A stretch of 64,000 bases of DNA. Origin: Laspinema sp. D2d. Its GTDB lineage: Bacteria; Cyanobacteriota; Cyanobacteriia; Cyanobacteriales; Laspinemataceae. This document shows, piece by piece, positions 9,493-19,359 of the stretch. Within the stretch, counting starts at the first letter, position 1. Each line of letters starts with the position of its first letter. The notes beneath the pieces are model-generated. The model searched no databases and was not told where the DNA came from. It was given only the letters and a program-made list of their open reading frames with translations. Made by a program: the position numbers and the translations under genes. Where the stretch lies: assembly GCF_025370755.1 (NCBI RefSeq), contig NZ_JAMXFC010000035.1, positions 1-64,000 of the forward strand, read 5' to 3'.

Positions 9493-12072
9493 ATGATGCA
9501 ATACGATATCCCCTGGGAAGATTTAGCGCCGATCGCCCACCTGGTTGCGGAACCGGGGGGCGGTTATGATGCGATCGGGGAGACACCAGGGACAAACCCG
9601 GAACCTTCAGGGCGTTGGATCGAGGTGTTGGTAGACTCTCCCGCTTCTGAGACCCCTCTGGATGAAGAACCCCTAAAATTATTTACCTATCGAGTGCCGT
9701 CGGGGTTAACAGTGCAACCGGGGGATATTCTCAGTGTGCCATTTGGATCACAACAGTTAGGGGCGATCGCCATCCGGTTTACGGATCAATTACCCGCTGA
9801 TTTGCCCGAGAGTAAGGTTAAAGAGATTGAAGATGTGGTAGTTTCTGGATTTTTTGCCCGCAACTATTGGCAACTGCTGGAACGGGTGGCGGATTACTAT
9901 TATACTCCCTTAGTGCGAGTGATTCGGGCGGCGATGCCTCCGGGATTATTTGCCCGATCGCAACACCGAATCCGCCTGACAGCGCAAGTTCCCGCAGGGG
10001 GAAAAGAATTTCTAAAAACCATTTCCGCCCAAAAAATCCTCGACCTGTTGCAATCTTCGGGAACGGGAAATTATACCTTACAATATATTCGTAATAAAGT
10101 TAAACCGGGAGCAAATTCGGGGTTAAAAGAGTTAAAAAAACGCGGATGGGTGGAAAGTTACTATGAGGCAGGCGATCGCCCTGCGCCGAAACTGCAACAA
10201 GCGGTTACCTTGATCGCTAGTTCTTTTCCCCCAGATTTGAGCAAGCGTCAGCGAGAAGTGCTACAAGTGCTTAGGCGACGGGGTGGGGAACTATGGATGA
10301 CGGAGTTGCTGAAAATCTGTCAGACAAGTTCGGGAGTGGTGAAAAAGTTGGTGGAAAAAGGGTGTGTGGAAATCTACGATCGCGAAGCATTGCGATCGCA
10401 AACGCAACCCACCCAGACGCCTGATGTGCCTAAAGTTTTGAATTCTTATCAGCAACAGGCATTAGATGGGATTAATCAGATCGACGGATATGCCCGAGTG
10501 TTGCTGCATGGGGTGACAGGTTCGGGGAAAACAGAGGTATATTTACAGGCGATCGCCCCAGTTTTAGCACAAGGAAAATCGGCGATCGTGCTGGTCCCGG
10601 AAATTGGTTTAACGCCGCAACTGTGCGATCGCTTCCAAGCGAGATTTGGGGATAAAGTGGTGGTTTATCATAGTGCGCTATCCCAGGGTGAACGGTACGA
10701 CACTTGGCGACAAATGCTCACAGACACCCCTCAAATTGCGATCGGAACGCGATCGGCCATTTTCGCACCTTTACCCAAGCTCGGCCTCATTATCCTCGAT
10801 GAAGAATACGACGACAGTTATAAACAAGACCACCCTGCACCTACTTATCACGCCCGGACTGTCGCCCAATGGCGGGCGGAATTATCCAATTGTCCCCTGA
10901 TTCTCGGTTCGGCAACCCCTTCTTTGGAAACTTGGGTAGAGATTGCGCTTAATCCCACTGAGGGCGATCGCACTCATTATCTACGCTTACCTGAACGCAT
11001 CGAATCTCGACCCATGCCGCCGGTGGAAGTCGTGGATATGCGCCAGGAATTACGCAAAGGAAACCGTTCCCTATTTAGCGAATCCCTGCAACAAGAGTTA
11101 AGTACCCTCCGAGAAACTGGACGACAAGGGATATTATTTATCCATCGGCGGGGACATAGTACCTTTGTTTCTTGTCGCAGTTGCGGGTATGTGATGGAAT
11201 GTCCCCATTGCGATGTTTCCCTGTCCTATCATCAATTTCAAGAAGGCGGGACGGAATTTCTGCGCTGTCATTATTGCAGTTATACCAGTCGCCCCCCGGA
11301 ACGCTGTCCTGACTGTGATTCTCCCTATTTTCGGCGCTTTGGCAGTGGCACTCAGCGAGTTATGCAGGAATTGGCGCGGGAGTTTCCTGAGTTGCGCGTG
11401 ATTCGATTTGATAGTGATACAACTCGCACGAAAGACGCACATCGAATCTTATTGTCTCAGTTTGCCACGGGGGAAGCGGATATTTTGTTGGGAACCCAAA
11501 TGCTGACGAAAGGGTTAGATTTACCGCAAGTGACCTTAGTTGGGGTGGTGGCAGCGGATGGGTTATTAAATTTAGCGGATTTTAGAGCATCGGAACGCGC
11601 CTTTCAAATGTTAACTCAGGTGGCGGGTCGTGCGGGTCGAGGAGATGAACCGGGACGGGCAATTTTACAAACCTATTCCCCAGAACATCCGGTCATTCAG
11701 GCGGTGCGAAATCAGGAGTATCACAGTTTTATCCAACAGGAGTTGGAACAGCGAGAGGCGTTGAGTTATCCCCCTTATGGACGGTTGATTTTGTTAAGAA
11801 TTTCGGGGAGGGATGATTGGACGGTGGAGGATACGGCGGTGGAGTTAGCGCAGGTACTCGGGGGACCGGATGCCTATCTCACCCGAGGATATGAGTTGTT
11901 GGGACCGGCACCGGCACCGATTTTGCGGGTTGCCGATCGCTATCGGTGGCAAATCCTACTTAAATTCCCTCCCAATATCCGGGTGGAGTTGCCGATGTTG
12001 GAGGAGTTGCGATCGCGCTGTCCCCGAGACATTAGTTTGGCGATCGATGTCGATCCCTTGAATTTGAATTAA
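9493..12072 (+). CDS. priA: Primosomal protein N' (replication restart helicase PriA)
   Basis: PriA recognises stalled forks and reloads the replisome. The 859-residue protein has the N-terminal DNA-binding domain (about 35-150). A superfamily 2 helicase core follows, with Walker A GVTGSGKTEVY near 341 and the DEEY box near 435. A Cys-rich zinc insertion (about 560-610: CRSCGY, CPHCD, CHYC, CPDC) supplies eight cysteines, and the C-terminal helicase motifs include QVAGRAGRG. It is longer than the E. coli enzyme, as is usual in cyanobacteria. The start at 9493 is followed directly by a second ATG; either is possible. It is a single-gene unit with repeats immediately downstream. Confidence 0.97.
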   Translation: MMQYDIPWEDLAPIAHLVAEPGGGYDAIGETPGTNPEPSGRWIEVLVDSPASETPLDEEPLKLFTYRVPSGLTVQPGDILSVPFGSQQLGAIAIRFTDQLPADLPESKVKEIEDVVVSGFFARNYWQLLERVADYYYTPLVRVIRAAMPPGLFARSQHRIRLTAQVPAGGKEFLKTISAQKILDLLQSSGTGNYTLQYIRNKVKPGANSGLKELKKRGWVESYYEAGDRPAPKLQQAVTLIASSFPPDLSKRQREVLQVLRRRGGELWMTELLKICQTSSGVVKKLVEKGCVEIYDREALRSQTQPTQTPDVPKVLNSYQQQALDGINQIDGYARVLLHGVTGSGKTEVYLQAIAPVLAQGKSAIVLVPEIGLTPQLCDRFQARFGDKVVVYHSALSQGERYDTWRQMLTDTPQIAIGTRSAIFAPLPKLGLIILDEEYDDSYKQDHPAPTYHARTVAQWRAELSNCPLILGSATPSLETWVEIALNPTEGDRTHYLRLPERIESRPMPPVEVVDMRQELRKGNRSLFSESLQQELSTLRETGRQGILFIHRRGHSTFVSCRSCGYVMECPHCDVSLSYHQFQEGGTEFLRCHYCSYTSRPPERCPDCDSPYFRRFGSGTQRVMQELAREFPELRVIRFDSDTTRTKDAHRILLSQFATGEADILLGTQMLTKGLDLPQVTLVGVVAADGLLNLADFRASERAFQMLTQVAGRAGRGDEPGRAILQTYSPEHPVIQAVRNQEYHSFIQQELEQREALSYPPYGRLILLRISGRDDWTVEDTAVELAQVLGGPDAYLTRGYELLGPAPAPILRVADRYRWQILLKFPPNIRVELPMLEELRSRCPRDISLAIDVDPLNLN

Positions 12073-12220
12073 CGACTGAAGTCGTTTCTTCTACCTGTTT
12101 ATCATAACAACTTCAGTCGTTTCTTCTATCCAAAGGATAAAGCGGTTATATCAAGTCCGGTTAATCCGTCCTGAACAGCATTTTCTCTTTGAAGGGGAAT
12201 TAATGACTGAAGTCGTTACG
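12071..12220. repeat. Cluster of AGTCGTT palindromic repeats
   Basis: AACGACT-GA-AGTCGTT (12071-12086) is a perfect 7-bp inverted repeat. A second copy of AGTCGTTTCTTCTA lies at 12115-12128 and a third element, ATGACTGAAGTCGTTACGACGAAC, starts near 12203. A related core (TAACGAGTTCAGTCGTTTG) is at about 63557. They fill the gap between priA and the next leftward gene and may serve as a bidirectional transcript end. Confidence 0.7.
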
Positions 12221-12262
12221 ACGAACGGGGGAAATAACTTCAGAGGTTAATTCTATGGGCGT

Positions 12263-13264
12263 TTACCGAATGGGGACTGCAGGTCGGCGATTACGACGCC
12301 ACGCATTTGCTAGACCCGCTAAACCGATCAGACCCGGTAACCCCAACAGTCCCCAATTCTTAGCGCGATCGCGGGTTCGGACCGTTTGAGTTGCCGAACG
12401 GGTTGTCCTTGGGGTTGTCGTTGTTTCGGTATTGGTACGCTCGATAATGGTGGTACTACCGGGAGTTGTCGTTGTACCCGGTGTGGTTGTACGCGGTGTG
12501 GTTGTACCCGGTGTGGTCGTTGCAGGCGGTACAATCAGTGTAGTTCCCGGAGTTGTGCCGGGAGTTGTGCTAGGAGTTGTACCGGGAGTTGTCTGTGGAG
12601 TTGGGGTTGTACTGGGAGACATCATCCCGGGACTGGTAGTCGTCCCTGGAGTTGTACCAGGAGACATCATCCCCGGACTGGTCGTCCCCGGAGTCGTCCC
12701 TGGAGTTGTACCAGGAGACATCATCCCTGGACTGGTCGTCCCGGGAGTCATCCCTGGAGTTGTACCTGGAGTGGTTGTCCCGGGAGTTGTCATACTCGGA
12801 GTTGTATCAGGAGTGGTTGTCCCGGGTGGAGTTGTCATACTCGGAGTTGTACCGGGAGTGGTTGTCTCGGGAGTTGTACCTGGGGTGAGAGTGTCATCGG
12901 TTTGAGTGGGATCAGACTCAAACGTTCCCGGGGGTGGAGTGCCCTCCGGTGTTGTGGTATAAGGGTCGGTGGTCTCAGGATCGGTGGTCTCAAAATCCGT
13001 GGTTCCTTCTGGGTCCGTTGTTTCGGGGGTGGTTAGACCCTCAGGATCCGTAGTATAAGGGTCAGTATCGGTATAAGAAGGGTCAGTATTCTCCAAATCG
13101 GTGGTTCCCTCGGGATCAGTCCCCGCTGGTGCAGTGGGGGAAGTCGTTCCCATGCCATCGGGTGAGGTTTGCGCAAAACTGGGGAGATTGAATAAAGGCA
13201 CAGTGACGACACTCAAGGTACAGGCACTTGCCAAAACTATTTTAGAGAGATTAACAGGTTGCAT
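12263..13264 (-). CDS. Secreted Thr/Pro-rich protein with WGxxGxxG C-terminal anchor
   Basis: The 333-residue protein has a signal peptide (hydrophobic ASACTLSVVTVPLF, cleavage near SFAQ). A low-complexity domain follows, first rich in DPE/TDP and then in repeated TTPGTT, TTPSM and SPGMM units. The C-terminus reads WGLLGLPGLIGLAGL followed by a basic RRNRR tail. That ending is the WGxxGxxG type of C-terminal sorting or membrane signal found in cyanobacterial surface proteins. The likely role is a cell-envelope spacer; no enzymatic domain is present. The repeats are encoded by divergent but related codons, so copy number may vary. Antisense frames here are shadows of the repeats. Confidence 0.75.
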   Translation of the reverse strand: MQPVNLSKIVLASACTLSVVTVPLFNLPSFAQTSPDGMGTTSPTAPAGTDPEGTTDLENTDPSYTDTDPYTTDPEGLTTPETTDPEGTTDFETTDPETTDPYTTTPEGTPPPGTFESDPTQTDDTLTPGTTPETTTPGTTPSMTTPPGTTTPDTTPSMTTPGTTTPGTTPGMTPGTTSPGMMSPGTTPGTTPGTTSPGMMSPGTTPGTTTSPGMMSPSTTPTPQTTPGTTPSTTPGTTPGTTLIVPPATTTPGTTTPRTTTPGTTTTPGSTTIIERTNTETTTTPRTTRSATQTVRTRDRAKNWGLLGLPGLIGLAGLANAWRRNRRPAVPIR

Positions 13265-13678
13265 GGTTATGTTTTGTTGAGATTGACTGAGTAATTTAGG
13301 GTCGCTTGTTAATTGGACTGAGAACCCGTTCTCATTACAGGGGAATGCACCACTGAAAATATAGGTTGGAGACTCGGGAATCTAAGGGATGAAAACTGGG
13401 TTAGTCTTGTTTTAGAGTAAGACATCAAAAGAGGGGTTGCCAATCCTCTGTAGGCATATTTTTGATCATGCGATCACTGGGGATGGAGGCGTCAGAAGAG
13501 TCTGAGGATTTTTTTTAGGAATTCCCAAGAGAATTCAGGGGGGAGGATTACTGCGATCGCCTAAGCATTCCTGTCAGTTAGGACTAATTGGGTGATGGGG
13601 ACCGTTGACCTCTTCCTTCCGATAGATTTACCTTGAATCCCTGGTATGAAAAGTGCGGTGGGAAAATTGAGGGGAGGT
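13265..13678. other. Intergenic stretch without recognised features
   Basis: A 414-bp gap between two leftward genes. It holds the presumed promoter of the Thr/Pro-rich protein and one HIP1 site. I see no gene or clear terminator. Confidence 0.4.
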
Positions 13679-14980
13679 TCAACGCGGCGATCGCCAGCGA
13701 TTTAATCCCATCCAACTCACCCCTGCAAACAGAATTCCTAGGAAAAGACTCACGAACAAGACTAATCCATAATTGAATCCCATCTGAGTTGGGGTGACTT
13801 CACTGGGGGATTCGGATAGCGATAGTTTGGATATTGCCTCAGTCCCAGAAATGGCCGATGCAGTGCTTGTCCCGACTCCCATTGCAGCAGCGGCGATCGC
13901 ATTTTCCAACCGGCGATCGCGTTCTTGCTGTTGAGCGCGTTTCAGCACTACTGCGATGTCTTTTAAAGATTGTTCTTGTCTCTGTAATCCCATTTTAAAT
14001 CCCCGCCATTGTTGTTCGAGTTCTGCTTGATATTGGGGGGCGATATAATCTCTAAATTCAACCCAAACTTTCAAGTCACTGGTTGCAATTTCATCCTTGA
14101 GTTGCTCTTGAATCCGGTTTAAGCGTTTCTCATAATTTCTTAAAGAGGTAGTTAACGCCTCGCGTTGGGTTTCTAATCCGGTCAATCCCGCGTGATGGTG
14201 CGCTAAAATGAGCCGATTTTGAGACCATTGGGATTGGAGATTCGGTAAATTTTGAAGGTTTTCCCAGGACGCGGGTAGGAGTTGGGGAAGTTCGGATAAA
14301 ATTGAACTAGGTCTGAAAATGCCTTGTTCTTCTAATGCGGTTTTGATGCGTTGGCTATTGCGATAAGCTGACCCAATTTCATGGCGATGAAGAAATAACC
14401 ACAACCACTCGGCATATAAGTCAGTGACTCGCTTTAAAGCAGATTTGGAGGGACAAATACAAATTAAAATGACTTCAAGTTCGGGGTCAGGATTCTTCCC
14501 ATCTTGGGGAGATTCCCGGACTTCATATAAGGAACAATTCAGCAATTTACTAGGATGAAAAGCTGGAACAGCTTTTGAGGGATAAAACCCTTGATAGGCG
14601 GCGTGAGCCGCTTGAAAATGAGCGGAATCGGAGCGACTGTTGACATAGCCTAAAATTAGCCAAGTTTTGCCTAAATTGGCAGAAACATCAAGAGTTTGGC
14701 GAAAGCGAGATAAGAGGGTAATTTGGGAAGTTTCGTCAGAATGAGGCATCAATGCCACCATCAGACTCTGGGTATCTCCTACGCCATAGCGGAGGTAAAA
14801 CCCTTGTCCATCTGGGTTCTGAAACAGATAATCCCGATCGCCGGGTTGATTTGCCTCCCGCTGAATTTGCAGGCGATCGCGTAAAGCATCCCACTCTTTC
14901 CCATTTCCCTCTTCAGAACTGGGAATCTGTCGGTCATAAGCAAATAAAAAGAGTTGAGGGTAACTTAAATAAGTTTGCAT
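13679..14980 (-). CDS. Coiled-coil protein with C-terminal membrane anchor, function unknown
   Basis: I do not recognise this 433-residue protein. The N-terminal half (about 1-200) looks globular, with YLFQNPDGQGFYLRYGV and a strand-rich middle part. Residues about 250-345 are helical and charged, predicted as coiled coil (for example TSLRNYEKRLNRIQEQLKDE). A segment reading LENAIAAAAMGVGTSTASA follows, and near the C-terminus there is one membrane helix (YGLVLFVSLFLGILFAGVSW). This suggests a C-terminally anchored protein with a large cytosolic part. The C-terminal helical design resembles CorA-like topology only superficially. It is a single gene next to a long intergenic region. Confidence 0.7.
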   Translation of the reverse strand: MQTYLSYPQLFLFAYDRQIPSSEEGNGKEWDALRDRLQIQREANQPGDRDYLFQNPDGQGFYLRYGVGDTQSLMVALMPHSDETSQITLLSRFRQTLDVSANLGKTWLILGYVNSRSDSAHFQAAHAAYQGFYPSKAVPAFHPSKLLNCSLYEVRESPQDGKNPDPELEVILICICPSKSALKRVTDLYAEWLWLFLHRHEIGSAYRNSQRIKTALEEQGIFRPSSILSELPQLLPASWENLQNLPNLQSQWSQNRLILAHHHAGLTGLETQREALTTSLRNYEKRLNRIQEQLKDEIATSDLKVWVEFRDYIAPQYQAELEQQWRGFKMGLQRQEQSLKDIAVVLKRAQQQERDRRLENAIAAAAMGVGTSTASAISGTEAISKLSLSESPSEVTPTQMGFNYGLVLFVSLFLGILFAGVSWMGLNRWRSPR

Positions 14981-15752
14981 GAGTATTCCAACCTTTTTTA
15001 AACAAATTTTTTGAAATTTTATCAGGTTTTCAAATGATTATTAATAATAAACTAAAGTCAAAAATACCACAAAAAAGAAATTTTACAAAATCTGTCTCCT
15101 ATCTGGGCTTACAAAATTCTTCGGGCAATTTCTGTGAATTTTATCTAAATTTAATCCTAATACTTCCGTCAAAATGCTAAAATCCACCCTACGGGGTATA
15201 GAAATCTATCATTGAATGAATTAATTTGAATCACTAAATCCGCGATTTTTCAAGCCGATTCTCCCCCAAAATAAGGTTTTCAGCTTGGGATTTCTTGTCA
15301 AATTTGTTGAGGGTCGCTTTAGAGTTACGGACTCATGAGGTACTCATCACAATCAGGTGTGGGTTCCAACTGGGTAAAGTGGGGTGCATCCAGAGATGGC
15401 TCAGGGAGGGGGCATTGTAGATGGATGGCCTATTAGACCCGAAAAATTGTAGAAATTCTCAGCTACCCCAGGCGAGTCCGTCTAGTCAGAGTTAAAAGCC
15501 CGATTTCTTGACAAAATCTCTGCGGATCAGGAGCGTTATCTCGGGTCAGAAACTGGGTTTTTTCTCCTTGGGATCTCAACTGATCCCCGGGTCATAGAAG
15601 GGTGGAGTCCCAAGTCTCGCCTCTGCTGTCCATGCTAAAATCATAAGTCAATACCCCAGAAAAATTTGGCCGGATTCGATTGACCTGCTCCCAAACTGGC
15701 GATTCACCTGATGCCCTGGGTTCCATCATTCACCGTTGACTAGAAGAACTTG
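14981..15752. other. Long intergenic region with dispersed repeat copies
   Basis: About 770 bp lie between divergent genes, so promoters for both must be here. A copy of the CCCGATTTCTTGACAAAATC repeat (about 15499-15520) is followed by an inverted partner, CAGAAACTGGGTTTTTTC (15550-15567). The A/T-rich part near 15000-15200 is the likely promoter of the leftward gene. No coding sequence is supported. Confidence 0.45.
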
Positions 15753-18700
15753 ATGAAACGCCCTATCCGGATTGATACGCTTCAATGGTTTATTGGCATT
15801 TATCTTGCCGTCCGGGGCACATTGATGCTGATGTTGCCACACAAAGTCGCCAGCGATATTTTTGCCCCGTTTCAGCCTTATGTGACTGGGTTGGGGGCGT
15901 TGCAAGTGATGGTAGGCGCTGGGTTGATCGGGGTAGCGACCTTGCTACCCCTGCGGTGGAGTATCCTCTGCGCTCATTTGATGGCGGGGGTGGTGTTGTT
16001 CCAGATTGGCATCGGATATGCTTCTGTGGGCAAATTGATCGGGGTGGTGGGGCCGTTGATCTTGGGATTGGCGCTGGCGATCGCCCCTTTTTTACACCCT
16101 GACCCTGCGGGTCGAGATCGGCAGAAGGAGGAGAAGGCCCTGGCGATCGACCTGTTTGCGGTAGCAATGGGATTGAGAATGGTGATTGAAGCCCTGTTGT
16201 TCCTCACCCTGTTGAATCCAAAATTACAGGCATCCTTATCCCCGGTGCTGCCTTCGTACCGACTCCCCTACGCCCTCCTCTATTTAGCGATCGGCGCGAG
16301 TCTTTTGGGGGTTCAGCTTTACCCGAAAGTCCCTCGGTGGCTGTTTCAATTGGTTCATGTCTTCGCGGGGACCTTCCTTTGGACCTGGATTCTAGGATTG
16401 GGCTTTACTCTGTGGAATGGGGTGCTCTCCTATGCGGGATTGGGAACAGCTTTGGCATTCCTCCCCTGGATCGGCAAGCGCCTGAACCGACTGGATCCTC
16501 TTTCGTTACAAACCCGAGTTGCCGTAGCTTCCATTGGCATTGTGACCTTACCTCTGGTCTCTTTAACAACCCTGGTATCTCTTCCCCAAGAGCAAGCTAT
16601 CATCGATCATGCGCTGACGGTTCAGCAGTCCCTGGCGGTTGCTCTCTCGCAAGATATCGCCACCTATATCAACCTGCATCGTTCGGCGATGGTTGCTTTG
16701 GGGAATCACCCCGGATTGGCAGAAATGGACCCGAAACAACAGCAGGCTCTCCTCCAGGTTGTTCATGGGGCTTATCCGGATATTCAGGTATTAAGTACCT
16801 TTAATGCGAATGGTCAAGAGGTGGCCCGCAGCGATAACCGTCCCCTCGGTCCTTCGATTCAGGAAATGGCTTCTTTTCAAGAGGTCCGACTCACGGTTCA
16901 ACCGATTCTCAATTTCCAGGTGGGTAGAACGGTGAATTTGCCGGTGGCATTTTTTCTAGTGCCAATTAAAAATTCTCAGGGAGAATTTGCTGGGGCTGTA
17001 GCGGGTTCGATCGCCTCGTCTCGGATTATGGCACAACTGGGCCGGATGGCGTCGGATACGAGTCTCAAAGCTTATCTGGTTGATAAAAAAGGCCGGGTGA
17101 TTGCTCATCCTAATGTCCAGTTGGTTAATTCCTTCGCGAACTTCGCCGATGTGCCTCCAGTAGCTGCCCTTTTGGAGAGTTCCATTTCCTTGGGAAAACT
17201 AAGCTACTGGAATGGACCCATCCGCGAATTGGTCGGCTATGCCCGAGTCCCAGATTTTGGCTGGGGTGCGATTGTGGAACGTCCGGCAGAGGAAGTGTTA
17301 GGGACCTTAAATGTTAGACGGGAACGGGATTTTGTGGTGCTGTTGGCGGTGGCAACGGCTTCCCTGGCGATCGGGGGGTTCCTCTCTCACCGCTTGACCC
17401 ATCCCCTCAGAACTCTGGCGTTTGCGGCACAAGAGTTAGGCAAGGGCAATTCCCAAGCGCCTCTACCGACTAGCAATATTACGGAACTGGCAAATTTATC
17501 TTTAGTGTTTGGGACGATGCGCGATCGCCTGGTTCGCCGCACCCAAGAACGCGATCGCGCTGAGGCGGAGTTACGGCAAAGTGAGGCGAAATTTCGTCGC
17601 TTGGTGGAATCGAATATTATTGGGGCGATCGTCGTAGAAATTGAAGGGCCCGTACTCGAAGCTAATGATGAATTTCTGCAAATGATGGGCTATACTCGCG
17701 CTGATTTAGCTTCGGGTAACATTCATTGGCTGAAAATTGCCCCTCCCGAATATTTTGAGGGCGATCGCCGCATCACTCAGGAGTTACAAGAAACCGGGGC
17801 ATTTACTCCTTTTGAAATGGAATGTATCCGGGCTGATGGTCGTCGGGTTCCGGTATTATTGGGGGCAGCCCGGTTAGAAGAAACGGAGGATAAGGCGATC
17901 GCATTTGTCCTGGATTTGACCCAGCGCAAACAAATGGAACGGGAGCGCGAACAACTCCTCAAGCGCGAACGATCGGCGAGAGAAGATGCGGAATCGGCTA
18001 ACCGGATTAAGGATGAATTTTTGGCGGTCCTCTCTCATGAATTGCGATCGCCCCTCAATCCGATTTTAGGCTGGGCCAAGTTGCTCCGTTCTCGGACCTT
18101 TGATCAAAAAACGATTGATAAAGCTTTAGAAACCATCGAGCGTAATGCCCTGTTACAAACTCAATTAATTGAGGATTTACTCGATGTTTCTCGGATTCTG
18201 CGGGGCAAATTAACCCTGAATGTCCAACCTGTTAATTTAATCTCGGTAATCACTGGGGCGCTAGAAACTGTTAGTTTGGCAGCAGAGGCGAAATCGATTC
18301 ATATCGAAACTCGATTTGATAACGCCGCGAGTCCGGTTGCCGGTGATGTGATTCGCCTCCAACAAGTGTTGTGGAATCTGCTCTCTAATGCGGTGAAATT
18401 TACCCCGGCTAATGGCCAAATTGAGGTGATTTTAAGCAAGGTGGATTCAATGGCTCAGATTCAAGTTAACGATACGGGAAAAGGTATTGCTCCCCAGTTT
18501 CTGCCTTATGTATTTGAATATTTTCGCCAGGAAGATGGCGGAACGACGCGCTCTTTTGGGGGTTTAGGGTTGGGATTGGCGATCGTCCGGTATATTGTGG
18601 AACAGCATGGGGGTTCGGTGATGGCTGAAAGTCCCGGTGAGGGCTTAGGCTCAACCTTTACGATTCATTTACCCCTGATGTCCGTGGAACCGACTCCTGA

Positions 18701-19136
18701 TGAGGGCGATCGCCCTCCCCTGAGTCTGATGGAGAATTTACAGGGTCTGCGCGTGCTGGTGGTGGATGATGAACCGGATCTGCTGGAGTTAGCCGCTTTT
18801 ACCTTGGAGGAAGCGCAGGCAACAGTGACTTCCTGTGCCAGTGCGGCAGAGGCACTCATTGCCTTAAATCAAAACTTCTATGATCTGCTCGTTTGTGATA
18901 TCGGAATGCCCGATATTGATGGTTATATGTTTATGCGTCAGGTGCGCTCATTTCCACCTGAACTGGGCGGCAAAATTCCGGCGATCGCTCTCACCGCCTA
19001 TGCCAGTGAATTGGATCGGCAACAAGCTCTTTTAGCCGGGTTTCAGTTACATTTATCTAAACCCATTGAGCCGGATTTGTTCATTCAGGCGATCGCTCAA
19101 TTGCTCCAAGCTTCTCCAGAGGCTGACTCGCAGTAG
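15753..19136 (+). CDS. Membrane hybrid sensor histidine kinase (multi-TM, Cache, HAMP, PAS, HisKA, REC)
   Basis: The chain of about 1127 residues begins with a hydrophobic block of several membrane helices (1-245). A further membrane helix follows, then a periplasmic Cache-like sensor (about 285-530), a second helix, HAMP (about 550-605) and PAS (about 615-730). The kinase region comprises HisKA with SHELRSPL near 761 and HATPase (NLLSNAVKF, DTGKGI, GLGLGL). A C-terminal receiver has VLVVDDEPD and the phospho-Asp in LVCDIGMPD. All phosphorelay residues are present up to the receiver; no HPt domain follows. The N-terminal membrane block is not a usual sensor and resembles small DoxX/DUF-type membrane proteins. 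The frame starts with TTG at 15750; the next codon, ATG, is the better start. Confidence 0.9.
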   Translation: MKRPIRIDTLQWFIGIYLAVRGTLMLMLPHKVASDIFAPFQPYVTGLGALQVMVGAGLIGVATLLPLRWSILCAHLMAGVVLFQIGIGYASVGKLIGVVGPLILGLALAIAPFLHPDPAGRDRQKEEKALAIDLFAVAMGLRMVIEALLFLTLLNPKLQASLSPVLPSYRLPYALLYLAIGASLLGVQLYPKVPRWLFQLVHVFAGTFLWTWILGLGFTLWNGVLSYAGLGTALAFLPWIGKRLNRLDPLSLQTRVAVASIGIVTLPLVSLTTLVSLPQEQAIIDHALTVQQSLAVALSQDIATYINLHRSAMVALGNHPGLAEMDPKQQQALLQVVHGAYPDIQVLSTFNANGQEVARSDNRPLGPSIQEMASFQEVRLTVQPILNFQVGRTVNLPVAFFLVPIKNSQGEFAGAVAGSIASSRIMAQLGRMASDTSLKAYLVDKKGRVIAHPNVQLVNSFANFADVPPVAALLESSISLGKLSYWNGPIRELVGYARVPDFGWGAIVERPAEEVLGTLNVRRERDFVVLLAVATASLAIGGFLSHRLTHPLRTLAFAAQELGKGNSQAPLPTSNITELANLSLVFGTMRDRLVRRTQERDRAEAELRQSEAKFRRLVESNIIGAIVVEIEGPVLEANDEFLQMMGYTRADLASGNIHWLKIAPPEYFEGDRRITQELQETGAFTPFEMECIRADGRRVPVLLGAARLEETEDKAIAFVLDLTQRKQMEREREQLLKRERSAREDAESANRIKDEFLAVLSHELRSPLNPILGWAKLLRSRTFDQKTIDKALETIERNALLQTQLIEDLLDVSRILRGKLTLNVQPVNLISVITGALETVSLAAEAKSIHIETRFDNAASPVAGDVIRLQQVLWNLLSNAVKFTPANGQIEVILSKVDSMAQIQVNDTGKGIAPQFLPYVFEYFRQEDGGTTRSFGGLGLGLAIVRYIVEQHGGSVMAESPGEGLGSTFTIHLPLMSVEPTPDEGDRPPLSLMENLQGLRVLVVDDEPDLLELAAFTLEEAQATVTSCASAAEALIALNQNFYDLLVCDIGMPDIDGYMFMRQVRSFPPELGGKIPAIALTAYASELDRQQALLAGFQLHLSKPIEPDLFIQAIAQLLQASPEADSQ

Positions 19137-19251
19137 GCAGTATATGAATTGCCCCAACTGGGAATATGGGCTAAGGGAGTTTCTTCAACTTCCATCCTTC
19201 AATTTACCCATCCAGTTTGTACACACTTTTTTATAAAGCAGGAAGTTTTTT

Positions 19252-19359
19252 ATGAGTCACGATTGGCTGATTTTTATCGGCTCTATGGGGATTTTAATTC
19301 TCTATTTACTGTTCTCGGCCCTCACGGAAATGGGGACAAAATGGCCCGAAAAAAAATAG
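19252..19359 (+). CDS. Small single-span membrane protein, 35 residues
   Basis: An ATG with a fitting ribosome binding site (GCAGGAAG, six bases before) opens a 35-codon frame. It encodes MSHDWLIFIGSMGILILYLL, continuing to a charged tail, TKWPEKK. The composition is that of a one-helix membrane protein with the N-terminus short and the C-terminus basic. It follows the hybrid kinase by 115 bases in the same direction. I do not recognise the family. The gene model rests on the binding site, the clean hydrophobic helix and the position. Confidence 0.5.
   Translation: MSHDWLIFIGSMGILILYLLFSALTEMGTKWPEKK

Noticed and set aside
12386-13036. Cys/Arg-rich and Val/Pro-rich antisense frames
   Set aside because: They are shadows of the Thr/Pro-rich repeat gene on the other strand.
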